From: CAJBNH01 sp964447285
Lineage (GTDB): Bacteria; Myxococcota_A; UBA9042
DNA length: 64,000 nucleotides
Direction: 5' to 3'
NCBI GenBank assembly: GCA_964447285.1
Contig: CAYURO010000007.1
Span: 117,626-181,625, forward strand
Shown here: positions 47,030 to 56,077 of the stretch, in pieces
Layout: each line of letters starts with the position of its first letter
How positions within the stretch are numbered: position 1 is the stretch's first letter
Position numbers and translations under genes: made by a program
The notes under the pieces: model-generated
What the model saw: the letters and a program-made list of their open reading frames with translations, nothing else
Database searches by the model: none
Told to the model about the DNA's origin: nothing

Positions 47030-50000
47030 ATGCGCACCCAGCGAAGATCCCAGCTGATTTCCCTGGCCGTCGTCCTGTTTTCGGCGGCGTGGTTGGGCAG
47101 CTGCAGCGACTCCACGACGTCCGGTGACCCTTGGGGCACTGCCGACGCGGTGACCGACACCGGCGGCAATCTGTTCGACGGGTTCCACAGCGACCTGCTG
47201 CTGGACGTCGACGAGCCAGACCAGACCGACACGTCCGTCGGCGCTTGCGAGTTCCCGTCGGATCCGTTGCCCGGCGCGGTGGGTTCGTCATGCGTCTCGG
47301 CAGAGGACTGCGACAACAACCTGTGCGTCGACGGCCCTGAAGGTGGCATCTGCACGTTCCAATGCATCTCCTGCTGCCCCAACGGCTACAAGTGCCTGCA
47401 GAATCTGGTCGGCTCGGACAACCTGTACCTGTGCCTGCCGCAGATGTTGGCGCTGTGCTACCCCTGCAAGACCGATGCACAGTGCGAGGGCATCAACGCT
47501 GGCGCCCTTTGCATCGACTACGGCGCCGCTGGACGCTTCTGCGGCGGGTCGTGCGCCAACGACGCCGACTGTCCCGGCCAATACGCCTGCGAGATGACGG
47601 ACGGCTCAGACGGCGCGGCGATGCAGTGCGCGCGCAAGGAAGGCACTTGCGGATGCTCCCCCAAGGCGAAGGCAGAGGGCGCGGAGACCATCTGCACGCT
47701 CGCCAACAAGTTGGGAGCGTGCGAGGGCGTCCGGACGTGTGGTGCCGAGGGGCTGTCGTCCTGTTCTGCCAAGGTGCCTGAGGACGAAACCTGCAACAAC
47801 ATCGACGACAACTGCGACGGCACGACCGACGAGGGCATGTCCGACCAGGACAAGGACGGCATCGCGGACTGCCAGGACGACGACATCGACGGCGACACGT
47901 GGAAGAACGAGAAGGACTGCGACCCGTACGACGAGAAGGTCCACCCCGAGGCGGAAGAAGTCTGCAACGGCAAGGACGATGACTGCGACGGCGTGACCGA
48001 CAACAGCTTCCCCGACCTGGACGCGGACGGCTCGGCCGATTGCGTGGACCTGGACAAGGACGGCGACGGCACCCCCGACGCGCAGGACTGCGCACCGCTG
48101 GACAAGACCATCCACCCCAAGGCCAAAGAGGTCTGCAACGGCTACGACGACAACTGCAACAACAAGGCGGACGAGGAAGGCGCTGACGGCTGCGTCGAGT
48201 CCTGGCCGGATGCCGACAACGACAGCTTCGGCGCTGGGCTTGCGGCTTCTTGCTGGTGCCCGGGCGAAGGCATCCAGCAGGCCACCAAGGGCGGCGACTG
48301 CGACGACAAGAACCTGCTGGTGAATCCTGACGCTACCGAGGTGTGCAACACGTACGACGACGACTGCGACGGCAAGGTGGACGAGGAAGGCAGCCAGAAC
48401 TGTACGCTGTATTACACCGACCTCGACGCCGACAAGTACGGAGACACCAACAACAGCGCGTGCTTGTGCGTCCCCAGCCCGGCGTTTCCCCTGCTCATCG
48501 CCGGCGACTGCAACGACAAGGACAAGAACCAGAACCCTGATGCCAAGGAAGCCTGCAACGGCAAGGACGACAACTGCAACGCCGCCACCGACGAGCAGGA
48601 CGCGATCGGCTGCGCCAAGTGGTACACCGACCAGGACAAGGACGGCTTTGGCGGCCCTGCCTCGGCGTGCTTCTGCCCCGGCTTGGCGCAAGAACCCTAC
48701 GTCAACAAGACGCCGGGCGACTGCGACGATCTGCGCAACGACGTGTACCCCAAGGCCTTGGAGAAGTGCGACACGTTCGACAACGACTGCGACGCCCAGA
48801 CGGACGAGGGCTACCAGCTGGGCGGCGCGTGCACCGCTGGCGCGGGCAATTGCCTGACGAACGGCAAGATGGTGTGCAACGACCAAGGCAACGGCACGAT
48901 GTGTGACGCCAAACCGGGCTCTGGTCAGGCCGAGTCGTGCAACGGCATCGACGACAACTGCAACCAGCAGATCGACGAGGGCTGCGACGACGACTTCGAC
49001 GGCTACTGCGACAAGAACATGGGCTACGCGGGCAGCCCGAAGTGCGCCAAGGGTGGCGGCGACTGCAACGACATGGACTCGAACGTGCACCCGAACGGCA
49101 ACGAGACCTGCAACGGCCAGGACGACGACTGCAACGGTCAGGTCGACGGCATGACCAAGGCGTGCTCGACCACGTGCGGACAAGGCATCGAGACGTGCCT
49201 GAACGGCAGCTACCAAGGCTGCACGGCCAAGCAACCGGAATGTAATTCAGGGCCTTGCTGCGACGGCTGCAGCTTTGTCGGCTCGTCGACGATGTGCGGC
49301 ACCAGCGCCTACGAAACGCGCACAATCTGCAGTGGCACTTGCGGCGGCACCATCCGGTTGGAAGAACGGTGGCAGTACTGCACCGGCAACAGCTCCAGCT
49401 GCGGCACCGGCAACCTGAAGTGGCAAGACAAGGGCGCGGTCCAAACCTGTGCTGGCACGGCGTTGTGTCAGGTTTCGGGGGCCAACGCGTCGTGCAAGAC
49501 GTGCACGGCGGGATGCTCTGGCGGCGCGTGTAACTCGCAGCCGACGTACACGATCTGTATCGATCCGGGCTTTGGCGGCCCCACAGAGCCCGGCGCACTG
49601 AACACGGCGAAGGGCCTGAAGGAATCGAACCTGACGCTGGACATCGGCAACCGGCTGAAGGACTGGCTGAATGCAGACACGGCAAACGGGTCGGGCGGCG
49701 GCACGTGGAAGGTCGTGATGACGCGGACCAGCGACGTCTATGTCGCGATCAATACCCGGGTGGCCACGTGCAACAACGCGGGCGCTGACCGAGCGCTGAC
49801 CATTTACATCAACGACTTCACCGACTGGTCGGCCAACGGCGTCGAGACCTTCTACAAGCCGTCCAGCACCTTCGCATCGGCCGTGCAAAGCCGGCAGGTG
49901 GCCGAGATGGGCTTCAAGGATCGCGGCGTGAAGTACTCTAGCGGTTACGGCATGTTGAATGGATCGAACGCCCCCGCAGCGGTCTGTCTGCCCGGCTTCA

Positions 50001-50116
50001 TCAACCACTCCGGCGACTCGACCAAGCTGGCCAGCACCACCGGCCGCAACAACATCGCGCTGGCCATGCTGCACGCCATCCAGACGAGCATGGGCTACGG
50101 CGCGTTCACTCCCTGA
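47030..50116 (+). CDS. MopE-repeat lipoprotein with degraded amidase_3 domain
   Basis: 1028 residues from ATG 47030 with AGGAGG six bases upstream. Lipobox LGSC (Cys26). After a Cys-rich head, residues about 225-690 are ten or so MopE-type putative metal-binding repeats (VCNGKDDDCDG.TDE; DxDxDGxxD...DC). A Cys-rich segment follows, then residues about 842-1028 follow the N-acetylmuramoyl-L-alanine amidase (Amidase_3) fold. But the zinc ligands are changed: DPGHGG is DPGFGG (Phe848), the IHxN His is Tyr926, and the catalytic Glu site is Leu987; only KES Glu865 remains. It is probably a pseudoenzyme that binds peptidoglycan. Divergent from ileS, with TATGCT at 46953-46958 a possible -10. Confidence 0.88.
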   Translation: MRTQRRSQLISLAVVLFSAAWLGSCSDSTTSGDPWGTADAVTDTGGNLFDGFHSDLLLDVDEPDQTDTSVGACEFPSDPLPGAVGSSCVSAEDCDNNLCVDGPEGGICTFQCISCCPNGYKCLQNLVGSDNLYLCLPQMLALCYPCKTDAQCEGINAGALCIDYGAAGRFCGGSCANDADCPGQYACEMTDGSDGAAMQCARKEGTCGCSPKAKAEGAETICTLANKLGACEGVRTCGAEGLSSCSAKVPEDETCNNIDDNCDGTTDEGMSDQDKDGIADCQDDDIDGDTWKNEKDCDPYDEKVHPEAEEVCNGKDDDCDGVTDNSFPDLDADGSADCVDLDKDGDGTPDAQDCAPLDKTIHPKAKEVCNGYDDNCNNKADEEGADGCVESWPDADNDSFGAGLAASCWCPGEGIQQATKGGDCDDKNLLVNPDATEVCNTYDDDCDGKVDEEGSQNCTLYYTDLDADKYGDTNNSACLCVPSPAFPLLIAGDCNDKDKNQNPDAKEACNGKDDNCNAATDEQDAIGCAKWYTDQDKDGFGGPASACFCPGLAQEPYVNKTPGDCDDLRNDVYPKALEKCDTFDNDCDAQTDEGYQLGGACTAGAGNCLTNGKMVCNDQGNGTMCDAKPGSGQAESCNGIDDNCNQQIDEGCDDDFDGYCDKNMGYAGSPKCAKGGGDCNDMDSNVHPNGNETCNGQDDDCNGQVDGMTKACSTTCGQGIETCLNGSYQGCTAKQPECNSGPCCDGCSFVGSSTMCGTSAYETRTICSGTCGGTIRLEERWQYCTGNSSSCGTGNLKWQDKGAVQTCAGTALCQVSGANASCKTCTAGCSGGACNSQPTYTICIDPGFGGPTEPGALNTAKGLKESNLTLDIGNRLKDWLNADTANGSGGGTWKVVMTRTSDVYVAINTRVATCNNAGADRALTIYINDFTDWSANGVETFYKPSSTFASAVQSRQVAEMGFKDRGVKYSSGYGMLNGSNAPAAVCLPGFINHSGDSTKLASTTGRNNIALAMLHAIQTSMGYGAFTP

Positions 50117-50615
50117 CCGGTGGCCAGGGCTATCGCAAGAAACGCCGCGGAGCTGCGCCCCTCCCCAGCGCTGCCGCGCGTTCCCCTCCCCATTCCGTAG
50201 TGTTTTTGTTGCGTTCAGTGCTTTCGATGGCGGACTGTGGATGGGAACTCTCCTGACCGGTCGTGACGATTTGGGGTGCGACGTCCCTACTCGGACGGTG
50301 CGAGTGAAGGCGTGGCGAGCGTGCCGGCTCGGACCGGGTGCTGACGACGGAGAACCGAGAGCCCCATCCCTATTGCGCCAGCGAAATCACCCAACGTCCC
50401 GAAAGATCGCGCAATGGGGAGGGGGCGCGCGGAAGCGGGGGGAGGGGCGCCAAGGGCCGGCCGCCCACTGCCTCGGATTCGCCTGCACCCATCAGGCCAG
50501 CGGGTTCGACACGAACTCACCCGCCCGTCGCCGCGCCTTCTGGCTTCTTGCGATAGCCGTGGCGCGGCATCCGCCCCGAATTGACATCCCGCGCCAACAC
50601 GCCTAACCCGCTCGC
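50117..50615. other. Intergenic region without a supported gene
   Basis: No start with an RBS opens a convincing frame on either strand. Around 50190-50240 the sequence is AT-richer (TTTTTGTTG). No hairpin with a T-run was found. The right end holds the promoter at 50581. Confidence 0.6.
50581..50609 (+). promoter_or_regulatory. Promoter at the start of the transport operon
   Basis: TTGACA (50581-50586, perfect), 17-bp spacer, TAACCC (50604-50609). The ATG of the first operon gene is at 50616, only seven bases after the -10, and no Shine-Dalgarno is present. Transcription starting at the A of the ATG would give a leaderless mRNA. Confidence 0.5.
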
Positions 50616-51908
50616 ATGACGCGAGTACCCCCAGCCTCCGTCGCACGCTTGGCCCTGATGGCCGGCCTGTGGGCGTGGGCAGCGTTGGGGCCGGGCGTCG
50701 TTCACGCGACGGAAGGCCAAGGGTTCGCCGAGCTGCGGTTGTCGGGCTTTCCCGGCGCTGACGGCGACTTGTGGCAGGTGGTCGAGCGCGTGCGGCCCAC
50801 GCTCGAGACGTCTCTTGGCGAACGAGTGAAGCTGGTGGCCGTGATCGAGGCTGGGCTGGCGCAAGGGCGCGACGACCCACAGGAATTGCGCCGCATCTTC
50901 GAGACGGTCGGCTGCACGTCGCCCCGGCATGAGAACGACCTTCTACACATCAACGGCGCCCACGACTACCTGGACGTCGACCGGCTGTATCTCGACGTCT
51001 ACGGCAAGGGCGTGGACCTGCGCGTGGGTCGGCAGTCGGTGAATTGGGGTTCGGCGCGCTTTCTGAATCCCACCGACCCGTTTCCCGAGGTGCTGCTGAC
51101 CGAGCCCTGGCGCCCCCGGCGCGGCGTCAACGCCGCACGGGCCACCTTGCCGTTTGGCGACTTGCACGATGCGACGCTGGTGGTGGCGAGCGACGACGCC
51201 TTCACGCAGGTGCGCACGGCGGCGCGGGTGCGGCTGAACGCGTGGGAGACCGACTGGGCGTTGGTGGGCGCCTGGCGCAGCGACGACAAAGATGCGTTTG
51301 TGGGCGTGGACTTTCGCGGCACGCTGGGTGTCGGCTGGTGGGTCGAGGCGGCCTGGCACCTGACCGGCGAACGGGACGTGGAAGCCAGTGCGGGCGTGGA
51401 CTACTCGTTTCCGGTGCTCGAGCGGCTGGTCGTGACCGCGCAATACACCTTCCACGGCGGCGGTCGCAGGGACGCGGCGCCGGGAGGTCTGGCGGGACCG
51501 GCTGCAAGTACCCTGCCCGCCTTGGCTTGTTCGTCTCCGCAGCTACAGGCTCTGTTGGGCGGCACCGATGCGGCGGCCCCGTTTGCCTCGCCGCTGACGG
51601 GACGCGACTATCTGCTGGTGGCGGCGGCGCTGCAGGTCCTGCCCGACTGGGGCGGCGGCCTGACGCACCTGCAGAACGTGGACGACGGCTCGGCCGTGCT
51701 GATCCCGACGGTGTCGTGGCAGGCCGCCGACTGGTTGGAAGTGGCGATGGCGGCTCAGGTTCCGCTGGCGGTGTGGGGCGACGGCGGCGAGCTGAAGCCC
51801 AAGGACGAGGACCTGGTGCTGAACACGGGCGGGTTGTCGGCGCCGCTGGACCTGCGAGGGCTGGTGCCCGACGCGGTGGTGACGCTGTGGACCCGGGCCA
51901 GCTTCTGA
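50616..51908 (+). CDS. Outer-membrane barrel protein, first gene of transport operon
   Basis: 430 residues. A Sec signal peptide ends near VHA-TEG (residue 32). The rest is alternating amphipathic strands with aromatic girdles (LRVGRQSVNWGSARFLNPTDPF; WWVEAAWHLTGERDVEASAGVDYSF) and a terminal Phe, typical of outer-membrane barrels assembled by BAM. It resembles DUF1302/porin-like proteins in the GRQSVNWG segment. The next gene, an ABC ATPase, starts 22 bp later; the operon order suggests it is the outer-membrane component of that exporter. Confidence 0.82.
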   Translation: MTRVPPASVARLALMAGLWAWAALGPGVVHATEGQGFAELRLSGFPGADGDLWQVVERVRPTLETSLGERVKLVAVIEAGLAQGRDDPQELRRIFETVGCTSPRHENDLLHINGAHDYLDVDRLYLDVYGKGVDLRVGRQSVNWGSARFLNPTDPFPEVLLTEPWRPRRGVNAARATLPFGDLHDATLVVASDDAFTQVRTAARVRLNAWETDWALVGAWRSDDKDAFVGVDFRGTLGVGWWVEAAWHLTGERDVEASAGVDYSFPVLERLVVTAQYTFHGGGRRDAAPGGLAGPAASTLPALACSSPQLQALLGGTDAAAPFASPLTGRDYLLVAAALQVLPDWGGGLTHLQNVDDGSAVLIPTVSWQAADWLEVAMAAQVPLAVWGDGGELKPKDEDLVLNTGGLSAPLDLRGLVPDAVVTLWTRASF

Positions 51909-51930
51909 CGCGACCCAAGGAGAGGCGACG

Positions 51931-52668
51931 ATGGCGATTTGCGAGCTGCACGGCGTGACCAAGACCTACGGCGCGGGCGCCACGCGCGTCGACGCGATCC
52001 GCGCCATCGATCTGGTCATCGAGGCGGGCGAATTCACCGTGCTGTCGGGGCCTTCTGGCTCGGGCAAGACGACGCTGCTGAATCAGGTCGGGTGTCTCGA
52101 CGCGCCGTCGGAGGGCGAGTTGCTGCTGGACGGCCGGTCGACCCGCGGGCTGTCGTCGCGTCAGTTGTCGCACCTGCGGGGCGAGAAGATCGGCTTCATC
52201 TTCCAGTCCTTCAACCTGGTCCCGGTGCTGACGGCCACCGAGAATGTCGAGTTGGCCCTGCAGCTTGCGGGGCGTCCCGACGGCTCCCACGAGGCGGCGC
52301 TGGCGATGCTGCCGCAGGTGGGGCTGGGCGGTCTGGAGCACCGGCGGCCCAACGAGCTGTCGGGCGGCCAGCAGCAGCGGGTGGCGATCGCGCGGGCGCT
52401 GGTCAAGAAGCCGCTGTTGGTCATCGCCGACGAACCCACGGCCAACCTGGACAGCGCCAACGGCGAGCAAGTCCTGAGTCTGATGCAGGAGTTGAACGAG
52501 TCGCTGGGCATCACGTTCCTGTTTTCGACCCACGACCCGCGCGTGCTGGCCCACGCCCGCCGCGTGATCTACCTGGAAGACGGGCGCGTGGTCCGCGACG
52601 AGGTGCGCCAGCCGCCCGCCACGCGACGGCGACAGAGCGGCACCCGGCCGAGCGGCGAGGTGGCGTGA
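51931..52668 (+). CDS. ABC transporter ATPase, LolD/MacB type
   Basis: 245 residues, GGAGAGG RBS. Walker A GPSGSGKTTLLNQVG (about 37-50), Q-loop in IGFIFQSFNLVPVLTATENVEL (the LolD/MacB-type wording), signature LSGGQQQRVAIARAL, Walker B LLVIADEPTANLD, H-loop FSTHD. This subfamily powers FtsX-like permeases that push lipoproteins, peptides or signals out of the inner membrane rather than import. The stop overlaps the next ATG (TGATG). An Arg-rich tail after residue 225 is extra. Confidence 0.95.
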   Translation: MAICELHGVTKTYGAGATRVDAIRAIDLVIEAGEFTVLSGPSGSGKTTLLNQVGCLDAPSEGELLLDGRSTRGLSSRQLSHLRGEKIGFIFQSFNLVPVLTATENVELALQLAGRPDGSHEAALAMLPQVGLGGLEHRRPNELSGGQQQRVAIARALVKKPLLVIADEPTANLDSANGEQVLSLMQELNESLGITFLFSTHDPRVLAHARRVIYLEDGRVVRDEVRQPPATRRRQSGTRPSGEVA

Positions 52669-53897
52669 TGCGCGCGCCGACCCTGATCTTGCGCCTGGCG
52701 GTGCGCAACCTGTTTCGGCACACCCGCCGCACCGTGCTGACGGCGACCGTGATCGTCGCCGGCGTGGGCCTGCTGGTGCTGGGCGAGGCGGTGGTGGCGG
52801 GCAGCGAGGACAACATCGTCGTGTCGGCCATCGACGCGCTGGTGGGTCACGTGCAGGCGCGTCCGGCGGGCTATCCCACCCAGCCGATGCAGCATCCGGT
52901 CGACAAGCTGCTGACGATTGACGCGCAAACAACCGCTTGGCTGGACCAGCACACCGTCGCTTGGACCGGGCGGCAGCTGTTCACGCCCACGCTGGTCTTT
53001 GGCGCCGAGGGGCTGCGGGTGCGCGCATTTGGCTACGACCCGGTGCGCGACGCCCAGGTGTTTCCCCGTGACCTGTGGAAAGTCCGCGGGCGGCAACCGG
53101 ATCCTGCCAAGGACGAGATCCTGGTGTCGCGCGGCGTGGCGCAGCTGCTGGACATCCAGCCCGGCGACCGACTGGTGCTGCAGACCCGCACGCATCTGGG
53201 GGCGATGAACGCGCTGGAGGTCCAGGTCGCCGGCATCGTCGCCACCACCCAGACCGTGCTGGACTCGATGTCGGTGCTGGTGCCGTTGCCGCTGTCGTCG
53301 CGGCTGCTGGATTCGGCCCAGCCCAGCCACCTTTCGCTGCGCCTGGCGTCGCGGGACCTTGCCCCTGCCGCCAAGGTCGAGCTGGCGCGGTTGCTGGGCC
53401 GCCAGGCGACCGTGGTGACGTGGCAAGACGAGACCCGCGAGCTGGTCGAGCTGATGGGCACCAAGCAGGGGGCGATGCAGTTGATGGTCGCGATCCTGAT
53501 GCTGCTGGCGGGCTTTGGCATCGCGAACACCTTGCTGATGGCCGCCTACGAGCGGGTGCGCGAGGTCGGCACGCTGCGGGCGCTGGGCCTGACCGAGGGC
53601 GGCGTGGTGGCGTTGTTCGTCGTCGAGGGCGCACTGGTCGGGGTGATGGGAAGTCTGGTGGGGATTGCGTGGGGCGGCGCGCTGTCGCTGTACTGGCAGG
53701 TGCACCCGATGGAGCTGGCGGCGACCGAGGCGATGGGCGCCAACCTGCCGATGTCGAGCCTGTTGTACACGCGCTTTGACCCCTGGTCGCTGTTCGCGGC
53801 CGCCGTGTTCGGTGTGGCGGTGGCCATGGTCGCCTCGATCCTGCCCGCCCGCACCGCTGCACGCGTGGCCCCTGCCGACGCCGTGAGGGCCGAATGA
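52668..53897 (+). CDS. FtsX/MacB-type permease 1
   Basis: 409 residues from ATG 52668, overlapping the ATPase stop. Topology is that of LolC/E and MacB: one N-terminal membrane helix (about 22-42), a large periplasmic domain (45-265), then three helices (about 272-295, 318-345, 375-395). The cytosolic coupling segment YERVREVGTLRALG and the FtsX-family helix GIANTLLMAAYERVREVG are present. Forms a heterodimer with the next permease by inference. The stop overlaps the next start (ATGA). Confidence 0.92.
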   Translation: MRAPTLILRLAVRNLFRHTRRTVLTATVIVAGVGLLVLGEAVVAGSEDNIVVSAIDALVGHVQARPAGYPTQPMQHPVDKLLTIDAQTTAWLDQHTVAWTGRQLFTPTLVFGAEGLRVRAFGYDPVRDAQVFPRDLWKVRGRQPDPAKDEILVSRGVAQLLDIQPGDRLVLQTRTHLGAMNALEVQVAGIVATTQTVLDSMSVLVPLPLSSRLLDSAQPSHLSLRLASRDLAPAAKVELARLLGRQATVVTWQDETRELVELMGTKQGAMQLMVAILMLLAGFGIANTLLMAAYERVREVGTLRALGLTEGGVVALFVVEGALVGVMGSLVGIAWGGALSLYWQVHPMELAATEAMGANLPMSSLLYTRFDPWSLFAAAVFGVAVAMVASILPARTAARVAPADAVRAE

Positions 53898-55150
53898 ACA
53901 CCCGCAACCTCAAGCATCTTGCGGTACTGGGGCGACTGGCCGGCCGCAACCTGCGCCGCAACCCGACGCGCACCGGCCTGACGGTCGGCATGGTCACGGT
54001 CGGCGTGGCGCTGCTGGTCATCGGTCAGTCGTGGATCGACGGGATGATGGGCGAGATGCTGCGAACCGCCACCGACGCCGCTGGGCACGTGCGCCTGGTC
54101 GACTCCGGCTATGCCCGCCGCGAGGCCTTGGCACCGCTGGACAAGAATCTAGGCAATGTCCACGTGTTGGCTAGCCGCCTGCGCAAGGTATCGGGTGTGG
54201 TCGAGGTCGTCCCCCGCATCACCACCGGCGTCACCGTCAGCACGGGCGACGAGATCGGCGACGTGTTCGCGCAGGTGGTCGGCGCACCGGAGCCCTATCT
54301 GCGCGTTCGTCTTGGCCTTTCACAGCGGCTGGTCGCCGGGCGGTGGCTGGGAACGGCCGCGGACGACATGGTGATGGGCGCCAAGGTGGCCGAGCAGGCG
54401 GGCGCGCGCGTGGGCGACGAGGTGCTGCTGCTGGGCGTGACGCAGGACGGGGCGATGTCGCCGCTGAAGGGACGGCTGGTCGGCATCGTCAAGGGCCCGT
54501 CGGCGTTGGTGGATCAGCAGATCTTCCTGCCGTTGGAGCGGGTGCAGTGGCTGACCGACATGCCGAGGGGGGCGACCGAGCTGCTGGTGTATGGCGCCGC
54601 GTACCAGGGCGGCATGCGCTTGGCGGAGCAGCTGCGGCGCGACCCGGTCAGCAAGGGGCTGGACGTCAGCGCGTGGTCGGACCGCGAGCCGTGGACGTCG
54701 ATGACGCGAACCGTCGCCGCCGAGCGCATGATCCTGTTGCTGATCGTGGGCTTTCTGACGGCCATCGGCATCTGGAACACGGTGGTCACGTCGGTGCTCG
54801 AGCGGACGCGCGAGATCGGCGTGCTGCGCGCGATGGGGTTGACGGCGGCGGGGGCGGTGGGCCTGTTCGTGCTCGAGTCGCTGGTCGTGGGTCTGGTGGG
54901 CGGTGTGTGCGGGGCCTTGCTGGGTGCCTGGCCGGCGTGGTTGCTGCAAGAGCACGGCATCCATCTGGGCGCGGGCGTGGCCGACAAGGTGTCGATGCCG
55001 ATGGCCGAGACGGTGCACGGCCTGCTGTCGGTCGAGATCCTGGTCACGGCGTTTGTGTTGGGCTTGGTGATCACGCTGCTGGGCAGCTTCATCCCCGCGC
55101 TGCGGGCCGCACGCATCCTGCCCGTCGTGGCGATGCGGTCGGGGAGGTAG
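53894..55150 (+). CDS. FtsX/MacB-type permease 2
   Basis: 418 residues. Same plan as permease 1: N-terminal helix (about 27-46), periplasmic domain (48-275), then three C-terminal helices. The coupling segment is LERTREIGVLRAMGLT. The sequences of the two permeases differ enough to point to a heterodimeric transporter, as in LolCE. Overlaps permease 1 by four bases and is 3 bp from the LolA-like gene. Confidence 0.92.
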   Translation: MNTRNLKHLAVLGRLAGRNLRRNPTRTGLTVGMVTVGVALLVIGQSWIDGMMGEMLRTATDAAGHVRLVDSGYARREALAPLDKNLGNVHVLASRLRKVSGVVEVVPRITTGVTVSTGDEIGDVFAQVVGAPEPYLRVRLGLSQRLVAGRWLGTAADDMVMGAKVAEQAGARVGDEVLLLGVTQDGAMSPLKGRLVGIVKGPSALVDQQIFLPLERVQWLTDMPRGATELLVYGAAYQGGMRLAEQLRRDPVSKGLDVSAWSDREPWTSMTRTVAAERMILLLIVGFLTAIGIWNTVVTSVLERTREIGVLRAMGLTAAGAVGLFVLESLVVGLVGGVCGALLGAWPAWLLQEHGIHLGAGVADKVSMPMAETVHGLLSVEILVTAFVLGLVITLLGSFIPALRAARILPVVAMRSGR

Positions 55151-55153
55151 TCG

Positions 55154-55978
55154 ATGTCCTTGTCTCGCCTGGTGTTTCTGCTGACGGTCGTGGCCGTCGC
55201 CCTGCCCACCGCCGCCCGGGCCGACCTGGCGCCACCGCCCCCGGGAAAGGCCCCGCCGCGCGCCACCGGACCCGAGCCGACGACCGCGCCGCCGCCGACC
55301 GCAGACGAGCTGCTGGCGGCGGTGGACCGCAACCTGACGTTTCCCAGCCGCACCTCGCGCACCAAGATGACGGTGGTGGGCTCGGGGCGGACGCGCGAGT
55401 ACGAGATGACCGGTTTCGGCCGAGGCGAGGAAGACGCCGCCGTCGAGTACCTGGCCCCGGCGCGCGAGAAGGGCACGCGGATGCTGAAGCTGGGTGCGGA
55501 GTTGTGGATCTACATGCCCAGCGTCGACCGGGTGCAGAAGATCTCGGGCCACATGCTGCGCCAGGGCATGATGGGGTCAGACGTGTCGTACGAAGACATG
55601 ATGACGTCGCGCGAGTTGCGCAAGCAGTACCGGTCCAAGGTGTTGGGCGATGGTGTCGTGGATGGGCGGGCGTGCTGGCGCCTGGAGATGGTCGCCACCA
55701 ACAACGCCGTGACCTATCCCAAGCGCGAGGTGTGCATCGACAAAGACAATTTCATTCCCCTGGAGCAGAAGCTGTACGCGCTGTCGGGGATGCTGCTGAA
55801 GGTCTGGACGATGTCGGACGTGCGGGCCTATGACGGCGGCCGCAAGTTTCCGCACCGCATGGTGATTCGCGACCAGTTGCGCAAGGGTTCCGAGACGCGC
55901 ATCGACACGGTCGAGCTGAAGTTCGGCGTCGCCCTGCCCGCCGAGGTGTTCAGCCTGCGTTGGCTCGAGCGCAAGTAG
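55154..55978 (+). CDS. LolA-like outer-membrane lipoprotein-sorting protein
   Basis: 274 residues. Signal peptide ending at ARA-DLA (residue 24), a Pro-rich linker (26-50), then a LolA/LolB-like half-barrel: YEMTGFGRGEEDAAVEYLAPAREKGTRMLKLGAELWIYMPSVDRVQKISGHMLRQGMMGSD is the core of the family annotated outer membrane lipoprotein-sorting protein. No lipobox, so periplasmic and soluble. It should carry a hydrophobic cargo from the permeases to the barrel protein encoded by the first gene. Last gene of the five-gene operon. Confidence 0.93.
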   Translation: MSLSRLVFLLTVVAVALPTAARADLAPPPPGKAPPRATGPEPTTAPPPTADELLAAVDRNLTFPSRTSRTKMTVVGSGRTREYEMTGFGRGEEDAAVEYLAPAREKGTRMLKLGAELWIYMPSVDRVQKISGHMLRQGMMGSDVSYEDMMTSRELRKQYRSKVLGDGVVDGRACWRLEMVATNNAVTYPKREVCIDKDNFIPLEQKLYALSGMLLKVWTMSDVRAYDGGRKFPHRMVIRDQLRKGSETRIDTVELKFGVALPAEVFSLRWLERK

Positions 55979-56077
55979 CGGCAGTCGCGCCCCGCGGTGA
56001 CAGCCCCCGCGAATCAGAGGCATACTCGCCCAACCCCACGGCCGGATGGACGGCCGGACCCGCCGATGGAGCCCCCG

